From Limnochorda pilosa (GTDB lineage: Bacteria; Bacillota; Limnochordia; Limnochordales; Limnochordaceae), in assembly GCF_001544015.1 (NCBI RefSeq), contig NZ_AP014924.1, positions 496,001-560,000 of the forward strand: a stretch of 64,000 nucleotides of DNA, read 5' to 3'. The notes beneath the pieces are model-generated. The model was given only the letters and a program-made list of their open reading frames with translations, was not told where the DNA came from and made no database searches. Shown in pieces: positions 40,099 to 49,132 of this stretch; the stretch's first letter is position 1; every line of letters begins with the position of its first letter. Position numbers and translations under genes: made by a program.

Positions 40099-41826
40099 GT
40101 GAATACGGATCCGATCACGTTCGCACTCATCGAGAGCGCCCTGAAGGGTATCGTCGATGAGATGAACGTCACCCTCTTCCGGTCCGCGTACTCCCCAGTC
40201 ATAACCGAGGGAAGGGACATCGGCGGCGCGGTCTTCAACCGGAGAGGGGAGTTGCTTGCCCAGGGAAGCTCGGACTTGGCCGTCTTCGTCGGTATGCTGG
40301 AGTACTTCACCCGAGCCGTGACCACGGAATTCGGCGACACCCTGCAGCCAGGAGACGTCTTCATCAACAACGACCCGTTCGCGGCGGGCACCCACTTCAA
40401 CGACGTGGGGGTCCTGAAGCCCGTCTTCTTCGGCGGGGAGCTGGCCGGATTCGTCGCCATCGTCGGGCACTGGCCCGACGTTGGCGGCGCCGAGCCGGGG
40501 AGCTTCGCATCGGACGCGCGGGACTACCACAAGGAAGGCCTGCGCATCCCGCCTGCCCGTCTCTACCGGGGCAACGAGCTGAACAAGGGCCTCTACGACG
40601 TGATCTTCGCCAACGTGCGCATCCCGGAGGAGAGGGAAGGCGACGTACGGGCGCAGGTGGGTGCGGTCAACGTGGGCGAGCGCCGTCTCAAGGAGCTGTT
40701 CGACCGCTACGGCACCGGCATCGTCTTCGAAGTCATGGACGAGATGATCGCCCACTCGGAGAAGCTGATGCGGGCCGCCATCCGGACCGTCCCGGCCGGC
40801 AGCTACGAGTGGACCGACACCATCGACAACGGGCACAGGGTCCACCTCAGACTGACGGTCGCGGAAGAGTCCCTGAGCCTGGACTTTCATGGCAGCGACC
40901 CGCAGTCCGACACGTCAGCCAACAGCACGGCGAGCGCCACGGCGTCCGCCGTCTATGTGACGCTCAAGTCGCTCTTCCCCGAGATCCCCATGAACCATGG
41001 CTGCTTCATCCCGATCGAACTGATCATGCCCGAGGGCACCGTCGTCAACGCCAGGCCGCCCGCCGCCATCTCCATGATGGCCGCCACCGTCTACGAGCGG
41101 GTGATCGGCGTCGTCCTCGGCGCGCTGAGCCAGGCGATCCCCGACCGGATCGCCGCCTGCCCCTACGGGCTCATCAACCTGACCATAGGGGGTACCGACC
41201 CCCGCAACGGGCGGGAGTACGTCGCCTACCTCTTTTCGGAGGGCGGCTTCGGTGCAAGCTCGTGGGAGGACGGGAGCAGCGGGCTCGTCTCCCTTTACGG
41301 GGGTGGGGCGCGCATTACACCGGTGGAGGTCTTCGAACGGCGGTACCCGATGCGCTTCCTGGAGTGGACGTTCCGGCAGGACTCGGAGGGCGCCGGCCGC
41401 TTCCGAGGTGGCTTTGGAGCCCGCAAGACCTTCACCATCACCCGGGGCTCGGCGCGGGTGACGGCTCTGGGCGACCGGGAGTCCCACCCGCCCTTCGGGG
41501 TGCAGGGAGGCGAGAGCGCCGCCCCCCAGGGGCTCCATCTGGTCCGGAGCAACGGGGACGAGGAGAACCTGACGCTCAAGGCGGTCGGCCGGGTGGTCGG
41601 CGAGGGGGAGAGGGTGATCATCCTGGGCAGCGGCGGGGGTGGCTACGGGGATCCCCTCGATCGGGACCCTGAGCTGGTGCTGGCTGACGTCCGGGACGAG
41701 CTTCTCAGCGTTGATCGGGCCCGGAAGGTATACGGGGTGGTCGTCGCGCTCGAGGGCGGTCAGTATGCCCTCGACCGTGGGGCGACCGAGCGCCTGCGGG
41801 CCGAACGAAGGGAGGATCGGCCATGA
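40099..41826 (+). CDS. hyuB: HyuB: hydantoinase/oxoprolinase subunit B
   Basis: A 575-aa protein of the HyuB family, full length. Family markers are NVTLFRSAYSPVITEGRDI, GDVFINNDPFAAGTHFNDV, MNHGCFIPIELIMPEGTVVN and GGFGARKTF. With HyuA it forms an ATP-dependent amidohydrolase acting on N-methylhydantoin, 5-oxoproline or similar rings; related pairs are carboxylases. The start is GTG with GGAGGCGAGG upstream. HyuA overlaps its stop by four bases (ATGA), so the two subunits are co-translated. Confidence 0.93.
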   Translation: MNTDPITFALIESALKGIVDEMNVTLFRSAYSPVITEGRDIGGAVFNRRGELLAQGSSDLAVFVGMLEYFTRAVTTEFGDTLQPGDVFINNDPFAAGTHFNDVGVLKPVFFGGELAGFVAIVGHWPDVGGAEPGSFASDARDYHKEGLRIPPARLYRGNELNKGLYDVIFANVRIPEEREGDVRAQVGAVNVGERRLKELFDRYGTGIVFEVMDEMIAHSEKLMRAAIRTVPAGSYEWTDTIDNGHRVHLRLTVAEESLSLDFHGSDPQSDTSANSTASATASAVYVTLKSLFPEIPMNHGCFIPIELIMPEGTVVNARPPAAISMMAATVYERVIGVVLGALSQAIPDRIAACPYGLINLTIGGTDPRNGREYVAYLFSEGGFGASSWEDGSSGLVSLYGGGARITPVEVFERRYPMRFLEWTFRQDSEGAGRFRGGFGARKTFTITRGSARVTALGDRESHPPFGVQGGESAAPQGLHLVRSNGDEENLTLKAVGRVVGEGERVIILGSGGGGYGDPLDRDPELVLADVRDELLSVDRARKVYGVVVALEGGQYALDRGATERLRAERREDRP

Positions 41827-43859
41827 GGCTGGTCGGGGTCGACGTGGGCGGAACCTTCACGGACATCTGCGCCATCGATGAGGAGGCGCGACGGCTCCAC
41901 GTGTACAAGGTGCCTAGCACGCCGGACGATCCGTCGCGGGGTGCCGTCAGCGGGATCGAGCGGACCCGCTTCCCCATGAACGAGGTGGACCGCATCCACC
42001 ACGGCACGACCGTTGCGACGAACGCGGTCATCCAGCGGACCGGGGCGCGGGTGGGTCTCCTGACGACCCACGGGTTCCGGGACGTGCTCCAGATCCGGCG
42101 CACGACCCGAGGCGAGCTCTACAACCTTCACTGGCATCCCCCGGCCGAGCTGGTGCCGCGCCGGCGCCGCGTCGAGATCGACGAGCGGATGAGCGCGGAT
42201 GGCGAGGTGATCACACCCCTCCGGCCGGAGGAGGTAGTGGAGAAGACCCGAGGGCTCGTGGAACAGGGAGTCGAGGCGCTGGCCATCGCCTTCCTCAACG
42301 CCTACGCCAACCCTGCGCACGAGCAACAGGCCGCTGAAATCGTCCAGAAGCACTTTCCGGGTCTCTTTGTCGTCACGTCCGCCGAGATCATCCCGGAGTG
42401 GCGAGAGTTCGAGAGGACCAGCACCGCCGTCGTCGCCGCCTACGTGGGTCCGTTGCTCGAGCACTACCTTGAGAAGTTCGACAGCCGCCTGGCGGCTGCA
42501 GGCTACCGGCGCGACCTCCTGATCATGCTCTCGAACGGAGGTGTCGCCACGCGGAGGGACCTGAGGAAGCGAGCGGCGCACACCCTCATGTCCGGACCGG
42601 CCGCCGGGGTGGTGGCGGCGAAGCGGATCGGAGACGAGCTGAGCGAGCCGAACGTGGTCAGCATCGACATCGGCGGAACCTCGACGGATATCGCCGTGGT
42701 CGCCGACGGGGAGCCACGGCTCGCAAGCGAGCAGGAGATCGAGTTCGGGACCGTAGTCCACCTGCCGGTCATCGACGTCCAGAGCATCGGCGCCGGCGGT
42801 GGGACCATCGCCTGGGTGGACCAGGGCGGCGCCCTGCGCCTCGGGCCGGGGAGCGCCGGGTCCGAGCCCGGCCCCGCCTGCTATGGACGGGGCGGCACCG
42901 AACCGACCATCACCGACGCCTGCGTGGAGATGGGCATCCTCAGCAAGGAGGGCCTCCTTGGGGGCGAGATGCCGCTCGTTCCTGAGCGGGCGACCGAGAG
43001 CCTGCAGCGCCTCGGATCGTCGCTCGGGCTCACGCCGCTCGAGACGGCGATAGGGGTGGTTCGCGTCGCGGTCCAGTCGATCGCCCTCGCTGTGCGGCGG
43101 ATGACCCTCGAGCGCGGCGACGACCCGCGCGGGTTCAGCCTCTTCTGCGCCGGGGGCGCAGGTCCCATGCTGGGGGCCTTGGTGGCAGAGGAGCTAGGGA
43201 TCACGCGGCTCATCGTCCCCAGATTCCCGGGTGCCTGCTCTGCCTACGGCCTGCTCCAGAGCGACGTCCGCCGCGACTACGCGCAGACCTTCGCTCGGCC
43301 TCTCGCACCGAAGTCATGGGACGATGCGCGGCGTCGTCTTACTGAGATGGAGGAGTTGGGCCGCCAGGACCTTGATCGGGACGGCATTCTCCGCGAGAGC
43401 CAGCGGTACGAGTACCGCTGCGCGATGCGCTACTACGCCCAGACCCACGAGTTGGAGGTCGAGCTCGCGTCCGACGCCACCGTCGACCAGGTACGGGAGC
43501 TCTTCCGCCAAGCCCATGAGCGAGAGTTCGGCTTCGTGGCCGGGCCGGAGGAGCCGGTCGAAGTCGTCAACCTGCGCGTCACCGCCGTGGGACAGGTAGC
43601 CCGGCCACAACTGGGGGGGCTCCCGCGGGCAGAGGAGGAAGGACGCAGGGCTATCCGCAGCACGACTCGGAAGGTTCACTTCACCAGCGAGCGCGCCGAG
43701 GAGGCCACGGTCCAGTGGAGGGACGACCTGGCTCAGGGGGATCGCGTGCGCGGTCCTGCCATCGTGGAGCAGTACGATTCGACGACCCTCATCCCTCCCG
43801 ATTGGACCGTGGAGGTCCAGGCAACGGGGGACCTCCTGGTGGTGCGAGGCGGGGGCTGA
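41823..43859 (+). CDS. hyuA: HyuA: hydantoinase/oxoprolinase subunit A
   Basis: A 678-aa ATP-binding subunit, full length, with actin/hexokinase-like nucleotide-binding fold. The phosphate-1 motif is VGVDVGGTFTDICAID at the N-terminus. HHGTTVATNAVIQRTGARVG marks the N-terminal Hydant_A_N part. The second phosphate motif is VSIDIGGTSTDIAVV, and VQSIGAGGGTIAWVD and GPGSAGSEPGPACYG follow. It phosphorylates the substrate carbonyl oxygen to drive ring opening. The exact substrate is unknown; the downstream SIS, AnmK-like and deacetylase genes hint at an amino-sugar lactam rather than a hydantoin. Confidence 0.94.
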   Translation: MRLVGVDVGGTFTDICAIDEEARRLHVYKVPSTPDDPSRGAVSGIERTRFPMNEVDRIHHGTTVATNAVIQRTGARVGLLTTHGFRDVLQIRRTTRGELYNLHWHPPAELVPRRRRVEIDERMSADGEVITPLRPEEVVEKTRGLVEQGVEALAIAFLNAYANPAHEQQAAEIVQKHFPGLFVVTSAEIIPEWREFERTSTAVVAAYVGPLLEHYLEKFDSRLAAAGYRRDLLIMLSNGGVATRRDLRKRAAHTLMSGPAAGVVAAKRIGDELSEPNVVSIDIGGTSTDIAVVADGEPRLASEQEIEFGTVVHLPVIDVQSIGAGGGTIAWVDQGGALRLGPGSAGSEPGPACYGRGGTEPTITDACVEMGILSKEGLLGGEMPLVPERATESLQRLGSSLGLTPLETAIGVVRVAVQSIALAVRRMTLERGDDPRGFSLFCAGGAGPMLGALVAEELGITRLIVPRFPGACSAYGLLQSDVRRDYAQTFARPLAPKSWDDARRRLTEMEELGRQDLDRDGILRESQRYEYRCAMRYYAQTHELEVELASDATVDQVRELFRQAHEREFGFVAGPEEPVEVVNLRVTAVGQVARPQLGGLPRAEEEGRRAIRSTTRKVHFTSERAEEATVQWRDDLAQGDRVRGPAIVEQYDSTTLIPPDWTVEVQATGDLLVVRGGG

Positions 43860-43961
43860 AGCCGCGAGGTGACGGAGCGAAGCGCCGCGAAGGACCGCAG
43901 ACCTCTGGACGGGCCGGCGGCGAGGAAGCACAACTCGAAACGAAGACGGAGGTCGAAGAAC

Positions 43962-44735
43962 ATGTCCGCATCCGCCTACCTGAGTGCCATCAGCTCGTTG
44001 CTCTCCAAGATCGAGGAATCCGAGCTGCCGAAGATCCAGGCGGCCGCGCGAGCCTGTGCCGATTCCATCGAAAAGGGCGGCTGGGTCTACTCGTTCGGGA
44101 GTGGCCATTCCGTCATTCCGGTGATGGACGTCTTCCCGCGCTACGGTAGCTTTGTTGGGTTCATGCCCATCACCGACCCGCGGCTCATGTGGACCTCCGT
44201 CCTCGGACCAGGCGGGGCCCCCGGCATCCTCTGGCTGGAGAGGCAAGAGGGGTACGTGGCGACGCTCTTGAGCGGCTACGTCCTCCGGCCAGAGGACACG
44301 CTCATCGTCTACTCGCACGGTGGGCTGAACGCTGCCCCGGTGGAGGCCGCCGCCTACGCACGGCGCTCGGGCACCACGGTGATCGCCGTCACTTCGGGAG
44401 ACAACCACGTCCGAGCCTCCGCTACCCATTCCTCTGGGAAGAAGCTCGGTGACCTGGCCGACGTCCTGATCGACAACTGCGTCCCGCTGGAGGACGCGCT
44501 CGTGAGCGTGGACGGCGTCGTCGCCCCCGTGGGTGCAGGCTCGACCGTTGCCGTGACCGCCATCACCAGCGCCTTGGTGGCGGAGGTGGCGGCTGAGCTG
44601 GCGCGGAGGGGACGTCCGCCGGTTCCCTTCGCCTCACCGAACATCCACGGGATTCCGCCGAGCCACAACGAGGGCGTCTTCGAGGCGTTCCGCCTGCGGG
44701 TGGCCGGGAGCGCCGCACGGGGTGCGAAGGACTGA
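43962..44735 (+). CDS. SIS-domain sugar-isomerase-type protein (UPF0309-like)
   Basis: A 257-aa single SIS domain protein. The N-terminal helix is YLSAISSLLSKIEESELPKI. The phosphosugar-binding loop is WVYSFGSGHSVIPVMDVFPR. The second loop is YSHGGLNAAPVEAA, and the C-terminal SPNIHGIPPSHNEG carries conserved His residues. This layout matches the UPF0309 group, often found beside N-acetylglucosamine genes, rather than MurQ or GmhA. It probably binds or isomerises a phosphorylated amino sugar. GGAGG lies before ATG 43962. It sits between HyuA and the AnmK-like kinase in the same operon. Confidence 0.85.
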   Translation: MSASAYLSAISSLLSKIEESELPKIQAAARACADSIEKGGWVYSFGSGHSVIPVMDVFPRYGSFVGFMPITDPRLMWTSVLGPGGAPGILWLERQEGYVATLLSGYVLRPEDTLIVYSHGGLNAAPVEAAAYARRSGTTVIAVTSGDNHVRASATHSSGKKLGDLADVLIDNCVPLEDALVSVDGVVAPVGAGSTVAVTAITSALVAEVAAELARRGRPPVPFASPNIHGIPPSHNEGVFEAFRLRVAGSAARGAKD

Positions 44736-44772
44736 CAGGCACGCGGAACGGGTTCCAAGGGAGGCGACGGCG

Positions 44773-45999
44773 GTGCACCTCTACGACCAGATCGCGGCCT
44801 ATCGTGCGGAGCCCGACCGACCGCGTCTCGTCGTCGGACTCATGTCTGGTACCTCCGGCGACGGGATCGGCGCGGCCCTGGTTGAGACCTCCGGCGTGCG
44901 GGAGGAGCGGAGGGCGACGGTGGTCGCGCACGGCGAGTACCCCTTCCCCCCGGAGCTCCGCAACGTGCTCTTCTCCTTATACCCGCCGAACTGCTTCGAC
45001 GGGGAAAGGCTCCTGCGCGCCCATCTCGCCCTTGGGAGCGCGCTGGCCCAGGCGGCAGAGCACGTCCTTGAGACGGCTGGCGCTTCCTCGAACCAGCTCT
45101 TCGTCGTCGGCCTCCACGGGCCGACCCTCTACCACTTGCTTCCCGGGGCCGACGGAAATGAGGCCGGATTCCTCGACGTTGGCGAAGCCGCTGTCGTTGC
45201 CGAGCAGCTGGGTGTTCCGGTCGTCTCAGACCTGCGCGTCGCCGATTGCGCCGCTGGCGGCAGTGGGGCCCCGTTGAGCGCCTTCGTCGACTACGTCCTC
45301 TTCCGGGACGAGGTGACCGGCCGTGCCGTTCAAAACGTCGGAGGCATAGCCAATGTCACGCCGCTGTACCCGAAGAGCCGTCTCGACTCGCTCGTCGCCT
45401 ACGATACGGGCCCGGGTAACATGGTGATCGACGCTGTGGTGGAGCGCATCACCGCAGGACAGGAGAGCTTCGATCGCGACGGCCGGCGCGCCGCCGCGGG
45501 ACATGTCCACTCCGCTCTCCTGACGCAGCTTCTCGATCACCCCTACTTCCGCAGGGTACCGCCCAAGACGACGGGGCGAGAGGAGTTCGGAACGGGTTTC
45601 GTCGACAGGGTCTTTGAACTCGCGGGGAGACACGGTGTCGAAGGGAACGATCTGGTGGCCACGGTGACTGCCCTCACCGCCTCCTCCATCGCCCAGAGCT
45701 ACAGGGAGCACCTTCTGCCCCGGGGGAGGATCGATGAGATTGTCCTGTACGGGGGTGGTGCCAGAAACCGTACCCTGGTGCGCATGCTCGAGGAGTACCT
45801 GCCCGGGCTACGGATCCGCATGCACTCGGAGTTCGGTGTGTCCATCGAGGCCAGGGAGGCGCTCACCTGGGCGGTCCTCGCCGACGAGAGCCTCCTCGGG
45901 TACCCGGCCAACGTCCCCTCGGTGAGCGGCGCTCGCCATCCGGTGGTGCTGGGGAAGCTCTCGGTGGGACCAGCCTTCGAGCGGGGGGAGCACTCGTGA
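44773..45999 (+). CDS. anmK: Anhydro-N-acetylmuramic acid kinase-like protein (AnmK family)
   Basis: A 408-aa AnmK-family kinase. The ATP loop is GLMSGTSGDGIGAALVE; in most members the last part reads DGID/VDAAL, so an Asp is Gly here. The ADCAAGGSGAPLSAF motif and the catalytic-Asp motif YDTGPGNMVIDAVVER are present, as are QNVGGIANVT and VLYGGGARNRTLVRML. AnmK opens the 1,6-anhydro ring of anhydro-MurNAc while phosphorylating C6. Here a related anhydro or lactam sugar is possible. The start is GTG with GGAGGCG upstream. The next gene overlaps its stop. Confidence 0.88.
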   Translation: MHLYDQIAAYRAEPDRPRLVVGLMSGTSGDGIGAALVETSGVREERRATVVAHGEYPFPPELRNVLFSLYPPNCFDGERLLRAHLALGSALAQAAEHVLETAGASSNQLFVVGLHGPTLYHLLPGADGNEAGFLDVGEAAVVAEQLGVPVVSDLRVADCAAGGSGAPLSAFVDYVLFRDEVTGRAVQNVGGIANVTPLYPKSRLDSLVAYDTGPGNMVIDAVVERITAGQESFDRDGRRAAAGHVHSALLTQLLDHPYFRRVPPKTTGREEFGTGFVDRVFELAGRHGVEGNDLVATVTALTASSIAQSYREHLLPRGRIDEIVLYGGGARNRTLVRMLEEYLPGLRIRMHSEFGVSIEAREALTWAVLADESLLGYPANVPSVSGARHPVVLGKLSVGPAFERGEHS

Positions 46000-46712
46000 A
46001 GCGTTTGGTCGTCATCGGGGCGCATGCCTTCGACGCGGAGGCGATGGCGGGTGGGCTTGCTGCCCGCTGGGTGCGCGAGGGCGGCAAGGTGGAGCTCTTG
46101 CATCTGACACGAGGCGAGCGGGGCGACCCCACCAGGGAGCAGGAGGAGTACGGGAAGCAGATCGAGGAAGAGCTCGCCGCCTCGGCGCGTTACTTGGGCG
46201 CCACCGGCCGGTGGATGGGTTTCAGTAGTGGAAGCCTGGAGGCGGGCAGCGTCATCGAGGCACTCGTAGCATACCTGGACCGCTTCCGGCCCGCACTGGT
46301 GGTGACCCACTGGCGCGGAAGCTGGCACCCGCGCCACCGGCAAGCGCACGAACTGGTCCGGGAGGCGATCGGCCGGTACCAGCGACGAGCGGGGCAAGTC
46401 CCAGTGCTCTGGTACGGTGAGAACTTCGAGGACCTTGACGGCTTCCGTCCAGATGTCTACGTGGGCTTGAACGAGTTGGACGTGGAGCTCTGGCGGGCTG
46501 GCCGGGAAGCGTATTCCCTATACCGCGGCCGCCAGGGCCGGGGCCCGGGGGGCGCCCCGGCGGTCTTGCCGTACGCTTCATACTACGAGGCTGCACCCTT
46601 GGTACGAGGCCTCGAATGTGGAGTCCCCCTGGCGCAGGCCTTCATGCAAGAGCCGGTGCGTTACGATCTCGACTCCCCTCTTACTGGGTCGAAGTCCCTT
46701 TCCAAGGTGTAG
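45996..46712 (+). CDS. PIG-L/LmbE-type N-deacetylase
   Basis: A 238-aa zinc deacetylase. The first zinc motif reads GAHAFDAEAMAGG: the usual HPDDE is altered but the His and the second Asp remain. The second motif is THWRGSWHPRHRQAHELV, with the HPxH ligand. Such enzymes remove acetyl from N-acetyl sugars or their conjugates. The start is GTG overlapping the kinase stop (GTGA), the last gene of a six-gene operon. The C-terminal 30 residues are not typical and may be variable. Its presence supports an N-acetylated amino sugar as the pathway substrate. Confidence 0.88.
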   Translation: MKRLVVIGAHAFDAEAMAGGLAARWVREGGKVELLHLTRGERGDPTREQEEYGKQIEEELAASARYLGATGRWMGFSSGSLEAGSVIEALVAYLDRFRPALVVTHWRGSWHPRHRQAHELVREAIGRYQRRAGQVPVLWYGENFEDLDGFRPDVYVGLNELDVELWRAGREAYSLYRGRQGRGPGGAPAVLPYASYYEAAPLVRGLECGVPLAQAFMQEPVRYDLDSPLTGSKSLSKV

Positions 46713-47136
46713 GCGGGAGGAAGGCTACCGGTTTATGGTCACGGCCTGACTCTGGGTATCGAGGCACCCCCACCCCCCGTAAGCCTCCATTAGCTTCTCA
46801 CGGCCTGCTCGATCGCTCCCCGCCCATGCCTCATACCAGCGGGCACGTGCTCTCCCGTGCCCCGCTCCAGCCCCACCGCAGGACTCCGCCCACTCGCTGG
46901 GGAATGAAGGGCCAACCCATGAGTCCTAGGCACGGCTTGCCCTTTCGTGCACGGTTCAGGGTGCCGGGTCTGCGTGTTCGGCATCACCTACAGGTGCTCG
47001 GTTATGAAAGACCGTGGCCACGAGCTCACGGCAGGCAGTCCGCGGCGGGCGGGTGCACACCGTCAAGCACGCCGTCCCCGGGGCCTGGTACGTCATGGGC
47101 GTGATGCTCGCAGCGGGGCTCAGCCTCCGATGGGCT
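46713..47136. other. Convergent intergenic region with a repeated 46-bp element
   Basis: No gene recognised between the deacetylase and the amino-acid permease. It contains the element at 46876-46921 that recurs before the barrel-like protein gene. Confidence 0.45.
46876..46921 (+). repeat. 46-bp repeat element, copy 1 (no gene attached)
   Basis: Aligns without gaps to 50968-51013, 38 of 46 positions identical. It begins CCGCAGGACTCC and ends in GGAATGAAGGGCCAACCCATG, so both copies finish on an ATG. Here the frame closes after three codons (ATG AGT CCT TAG). Confidence 0.65.
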
Positions 47137-47787
47137 TCAATGTACCTCCACCCGCCGCTCCACCTCTCCCAGCAGTCGGCTGAGGAGGAGGATCATGGCC
47201 ACGTAGAGGAGGGCCACCTCGCCCCAGACCTCGAAGGAGCGGAAGTTGGTGGCGATGATGAGCTGCCCGCGGCGGGTCAGCTCCTCCACGGCGATCACGG
47301 AAAGGAGCGACGTGTCCTTCAGGGTGATGATGAACTGGTTGCCCAGGGGCGGCACCATGCGGCGGATGGCCTGGGGGAGGATCACGTGGCGCATGGTGAG
47401 CCAGGGCGTCATCCCCAGGGAGACGGAGGCCTCCCACTGGCCCCGGTGGATCGACTCGATGCCCGCCCGTACGATCTCGCCGATGTAGGCGCCGGCGTTG
47501 AGGCTGGTGGCCACCACCGCCGCCGCGAAGGGATCGATGCGGCGCCCCAGCACCACCGGCAGACCGAAGTAGATGAAGAAGACCAGCACCAGCAGGGGCG
47601 TGCCCCGGATCAGCTGGACGTAGGCCAGCGCAAGCCATGCCACGGGGCCCCGGCGCTGCAGGCGGGCCAGCCCCACCATCACCCCGAGGACGAAGCCGAG
47701 CAGGATCGCGAACGCCGTGATCTCCACGGTCACAAGGGCGCCCTGCAGCAATACGGGAAAGGCGTTGACCATCACCTGCCAGCTCAC
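47137..47787 (-). CDS. Polar amino-acid ABC transporter permease
   Basis: A 216-aa permease of the His/Glu/Gln family, about five helices. The start region GALVTVEITAFAILLGFVLGV is typical, and the EAA loop reads EASVSLGMTPWLTMRHVILPQA. It usually forms a homodimer or pairs with a second permease. GTG 47787 has AGGAGG six bases upstream; the frame upstream of it is Arg-rich noise. It follows the binding-protein gene at 158 bp. No ATPase gene is adjacent, so an ATPase must be supplied from elsewhere. Confidence 0.9.
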   Translation of the reverse strand: MSWQVMVNAFPVLLQGALVTVEITAFAILLGFVLGVMVGLARLQRRGPVAWLALAYVQLIRGTPLLVLVFFIYFGLPVVLGRRIDPFAAAVVATSLNAGAYIGEIVRAGIESIHRGQWEASVSLGMTPWLTMRHVILPQAIRRMVPPLGNQFIITLKDTSLLSVIAVEELTRRGQLIIATNFRSFEVWGEVALLYVAMILLLSRLLGEVERRVEVH

Positions 47788-47841
47788 GGGAAACCTCCTC
47801 CTCGTCCGGAACCAACGGTGGGGCATGCCTGGAGCGCTGGC

Positions 47842-47859
47842 GCGCGGGGCGCCCCGCGC
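47842..47859. terminator. 18-bp perfect palindrome between binding protein and permease genes
   Basis: GCGCGGGGC followed directly by its complement. In binding-protein operons such intercistronic stem-loops commonly protect or terminate the upstream message so that the binding protein is made in excess. Confidence 0.5.
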
Positions 47860-47945
47860 CGTGGGCGCGGAGCGTACCGACCTGAGGCGCGGCCGGGAGC
47901 GCGGCCGCCGCCGCGCCCCCGCACCCGCTCGGGCGGTTCAGGACC

Positions 47946-48692
47946 CTACTGGCCCGTTCCGAACCACTTCTGGTAGAGGCGGTCGTAGGTGCCGTTCTCC
48001 CGCAGCCGGGCCAGCGCCTCGTTGATGCGGGGGATCAGCGGGCTCCCCTTGGGCGCGGCGATGCCGTACTGCTCGCCGGTGAGCAGGTCGCCCACGGTCT
48101 TCACCCGGCCCCGCCCCTCGGTCTGGATGTAGTAGAGGGTGGAGGGCAGGTCGTTGATGACGGCGTCCACGCCGCCGTTGACCAACTCCTGGTAGGTGTC
48201 GGCGTTGTTGTCGAACTGCTTCACGTTGGCCTCGCCCACCAGCTCCACGGCGGTCCTGGCCCCGGTGGTGCCGATCTTGGCCGCCACCCGCCGGCCCTTG
48301 AGGTCCTCGGGACCCTGGATCGAGGCGTCGCCTGCCCTCACGGCGATGATCTGGCCGGCGTCGTAGTAGGGGTCGCTGAAGTCCACCACCTGGGCCCGCT
48401 CCTCGGTGATGGTGATGCCGGCGATGGCCAGGTCCAGCGAGCGGGCCTGGAGCCCTGGGATGATGCCCTGGAAGTTCATCGGCATGAGCTGGACCTCGAA
48501 GCCCGCCTCCTGGGCGATGGCGTGGATCAGGTCGATGTCGAAGCCGACGTAGGTGCCGTCCTGGAAGAACTCGAAGGGAACGAAGGCCGTGTCCGTACCC
48601 ACCACGACCTTCTCCTGGGCCAGGGCGCCGGGCAGGGCCAGCGCCGCGACGAGGATGCCTGCCAGTGCCAGGAGCGCGACACGCACGCGCAC
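47946..48692 (-). CDS. Polar amino-acid ABC transporter substrate-binding protein (GlnH-like)
   Basis: A 248-aa class II binding protein (SBP_bac_3). The signal is [20 protein letters not shown] ending at ALAQ. Ligand-site motifs are [55 protein letters not shown] and SDPYYDAGQ. The Asp and Arg that hold the amino-acid backbone are in place. The start is GTG 48692 with GGGGGG upstream. It is followed by the permease gene across a palindrome. Confidence 0.92.
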   Translation of the reverse strand: MRVRVALLALAGILVAALALPGALAQEKVVVGTDTAFVPFEFFQDGTYVGFDIDLIHAIAQEAGFEVQLMPMNFQGIIPGLQARSLDLAIAGITITEERAQVVDFSDPYYDAGQIIAVRAGDASIQGPEDLKGRRVAAKIGTTGARTAVELVGEANVKQFDNNADTYQELVNGGVDAVINDLPSTLYYIQTEGRGRVKTVGDLLTGEQYGIAAPKGSPLIPRINEALARLRENGTYDRLYQKWFGTGQ

Positions 48693-48899
48693 GTTTGAGA
48701 CCCCCCAAGGAGGAAGATTGGGACGAGCCGTTCCCATTGTCCGTTTTCTGCTGCGACGAGGGAGTTTCCTGTCTTCGCGCGCCGGGGGAGGGGTTGTGGC
48801 CTGTGAAGATCCCTGAGACGTTTCCAACTCAAGAGACTCGCAGGCGCCGCATGGAGGCGTGCCCAGGCAGGCTACCCAAGGCGTGAGGGTACTATTTCG

Positions 48900-49110
48900 C
48901 TAGACGCTGGCACGGCTCGCCACGACGACGAGACGCCGGGCGCGGTGGTCGTAGGGCGAACCGTCCAGGCCTCCGTAGACGTCGACCGACGCGAAGCCTG
49001 CCAGCAGAAGCAGGGCGCGCAGTTCAACCGCACTGTAGAGCCTGAGGCCGAGCCGGTACTCATGAACGGTGCCTGCCCGGCGATGGCTACGGCGGACCTG
49101 CCTGGAGCAG
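48900..49110 (-). pseudogene. C-terminal fragment of a SAM-dependent methyltransferase
   Basis: The minus-strand frame reads VHEYRLGLRLYSAVELRALL, then LLAGFASVDVYGGLDGSPYD, and ends VVVASRASV before a TAG. This is the normal tail of class I methyltransferases (YSxxEL...LLxxAGFxxVxxYGGxDG). No SAM-binding part exists upstream; the unrelated 353-aa gene begins there instead. It is a leftover 3' end. Confidence 0.6.
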
Positions 49111-49132
49111 GCGCGCCCTTGGGTTCTAGAGC

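Noticed and set aside
38829-43859. Assigning the operon to plain hydantoin catabolism
   Set aside because: No hydantoin racemase, carbamoylase or dihydropyrimidinase gene is present; the downstream sugar genes point elsewhere.
48900-49110. A functional small methyltransferase
   Set aside because: Only the last about 60 residues remain and no SAM-binding motif exists upstream.
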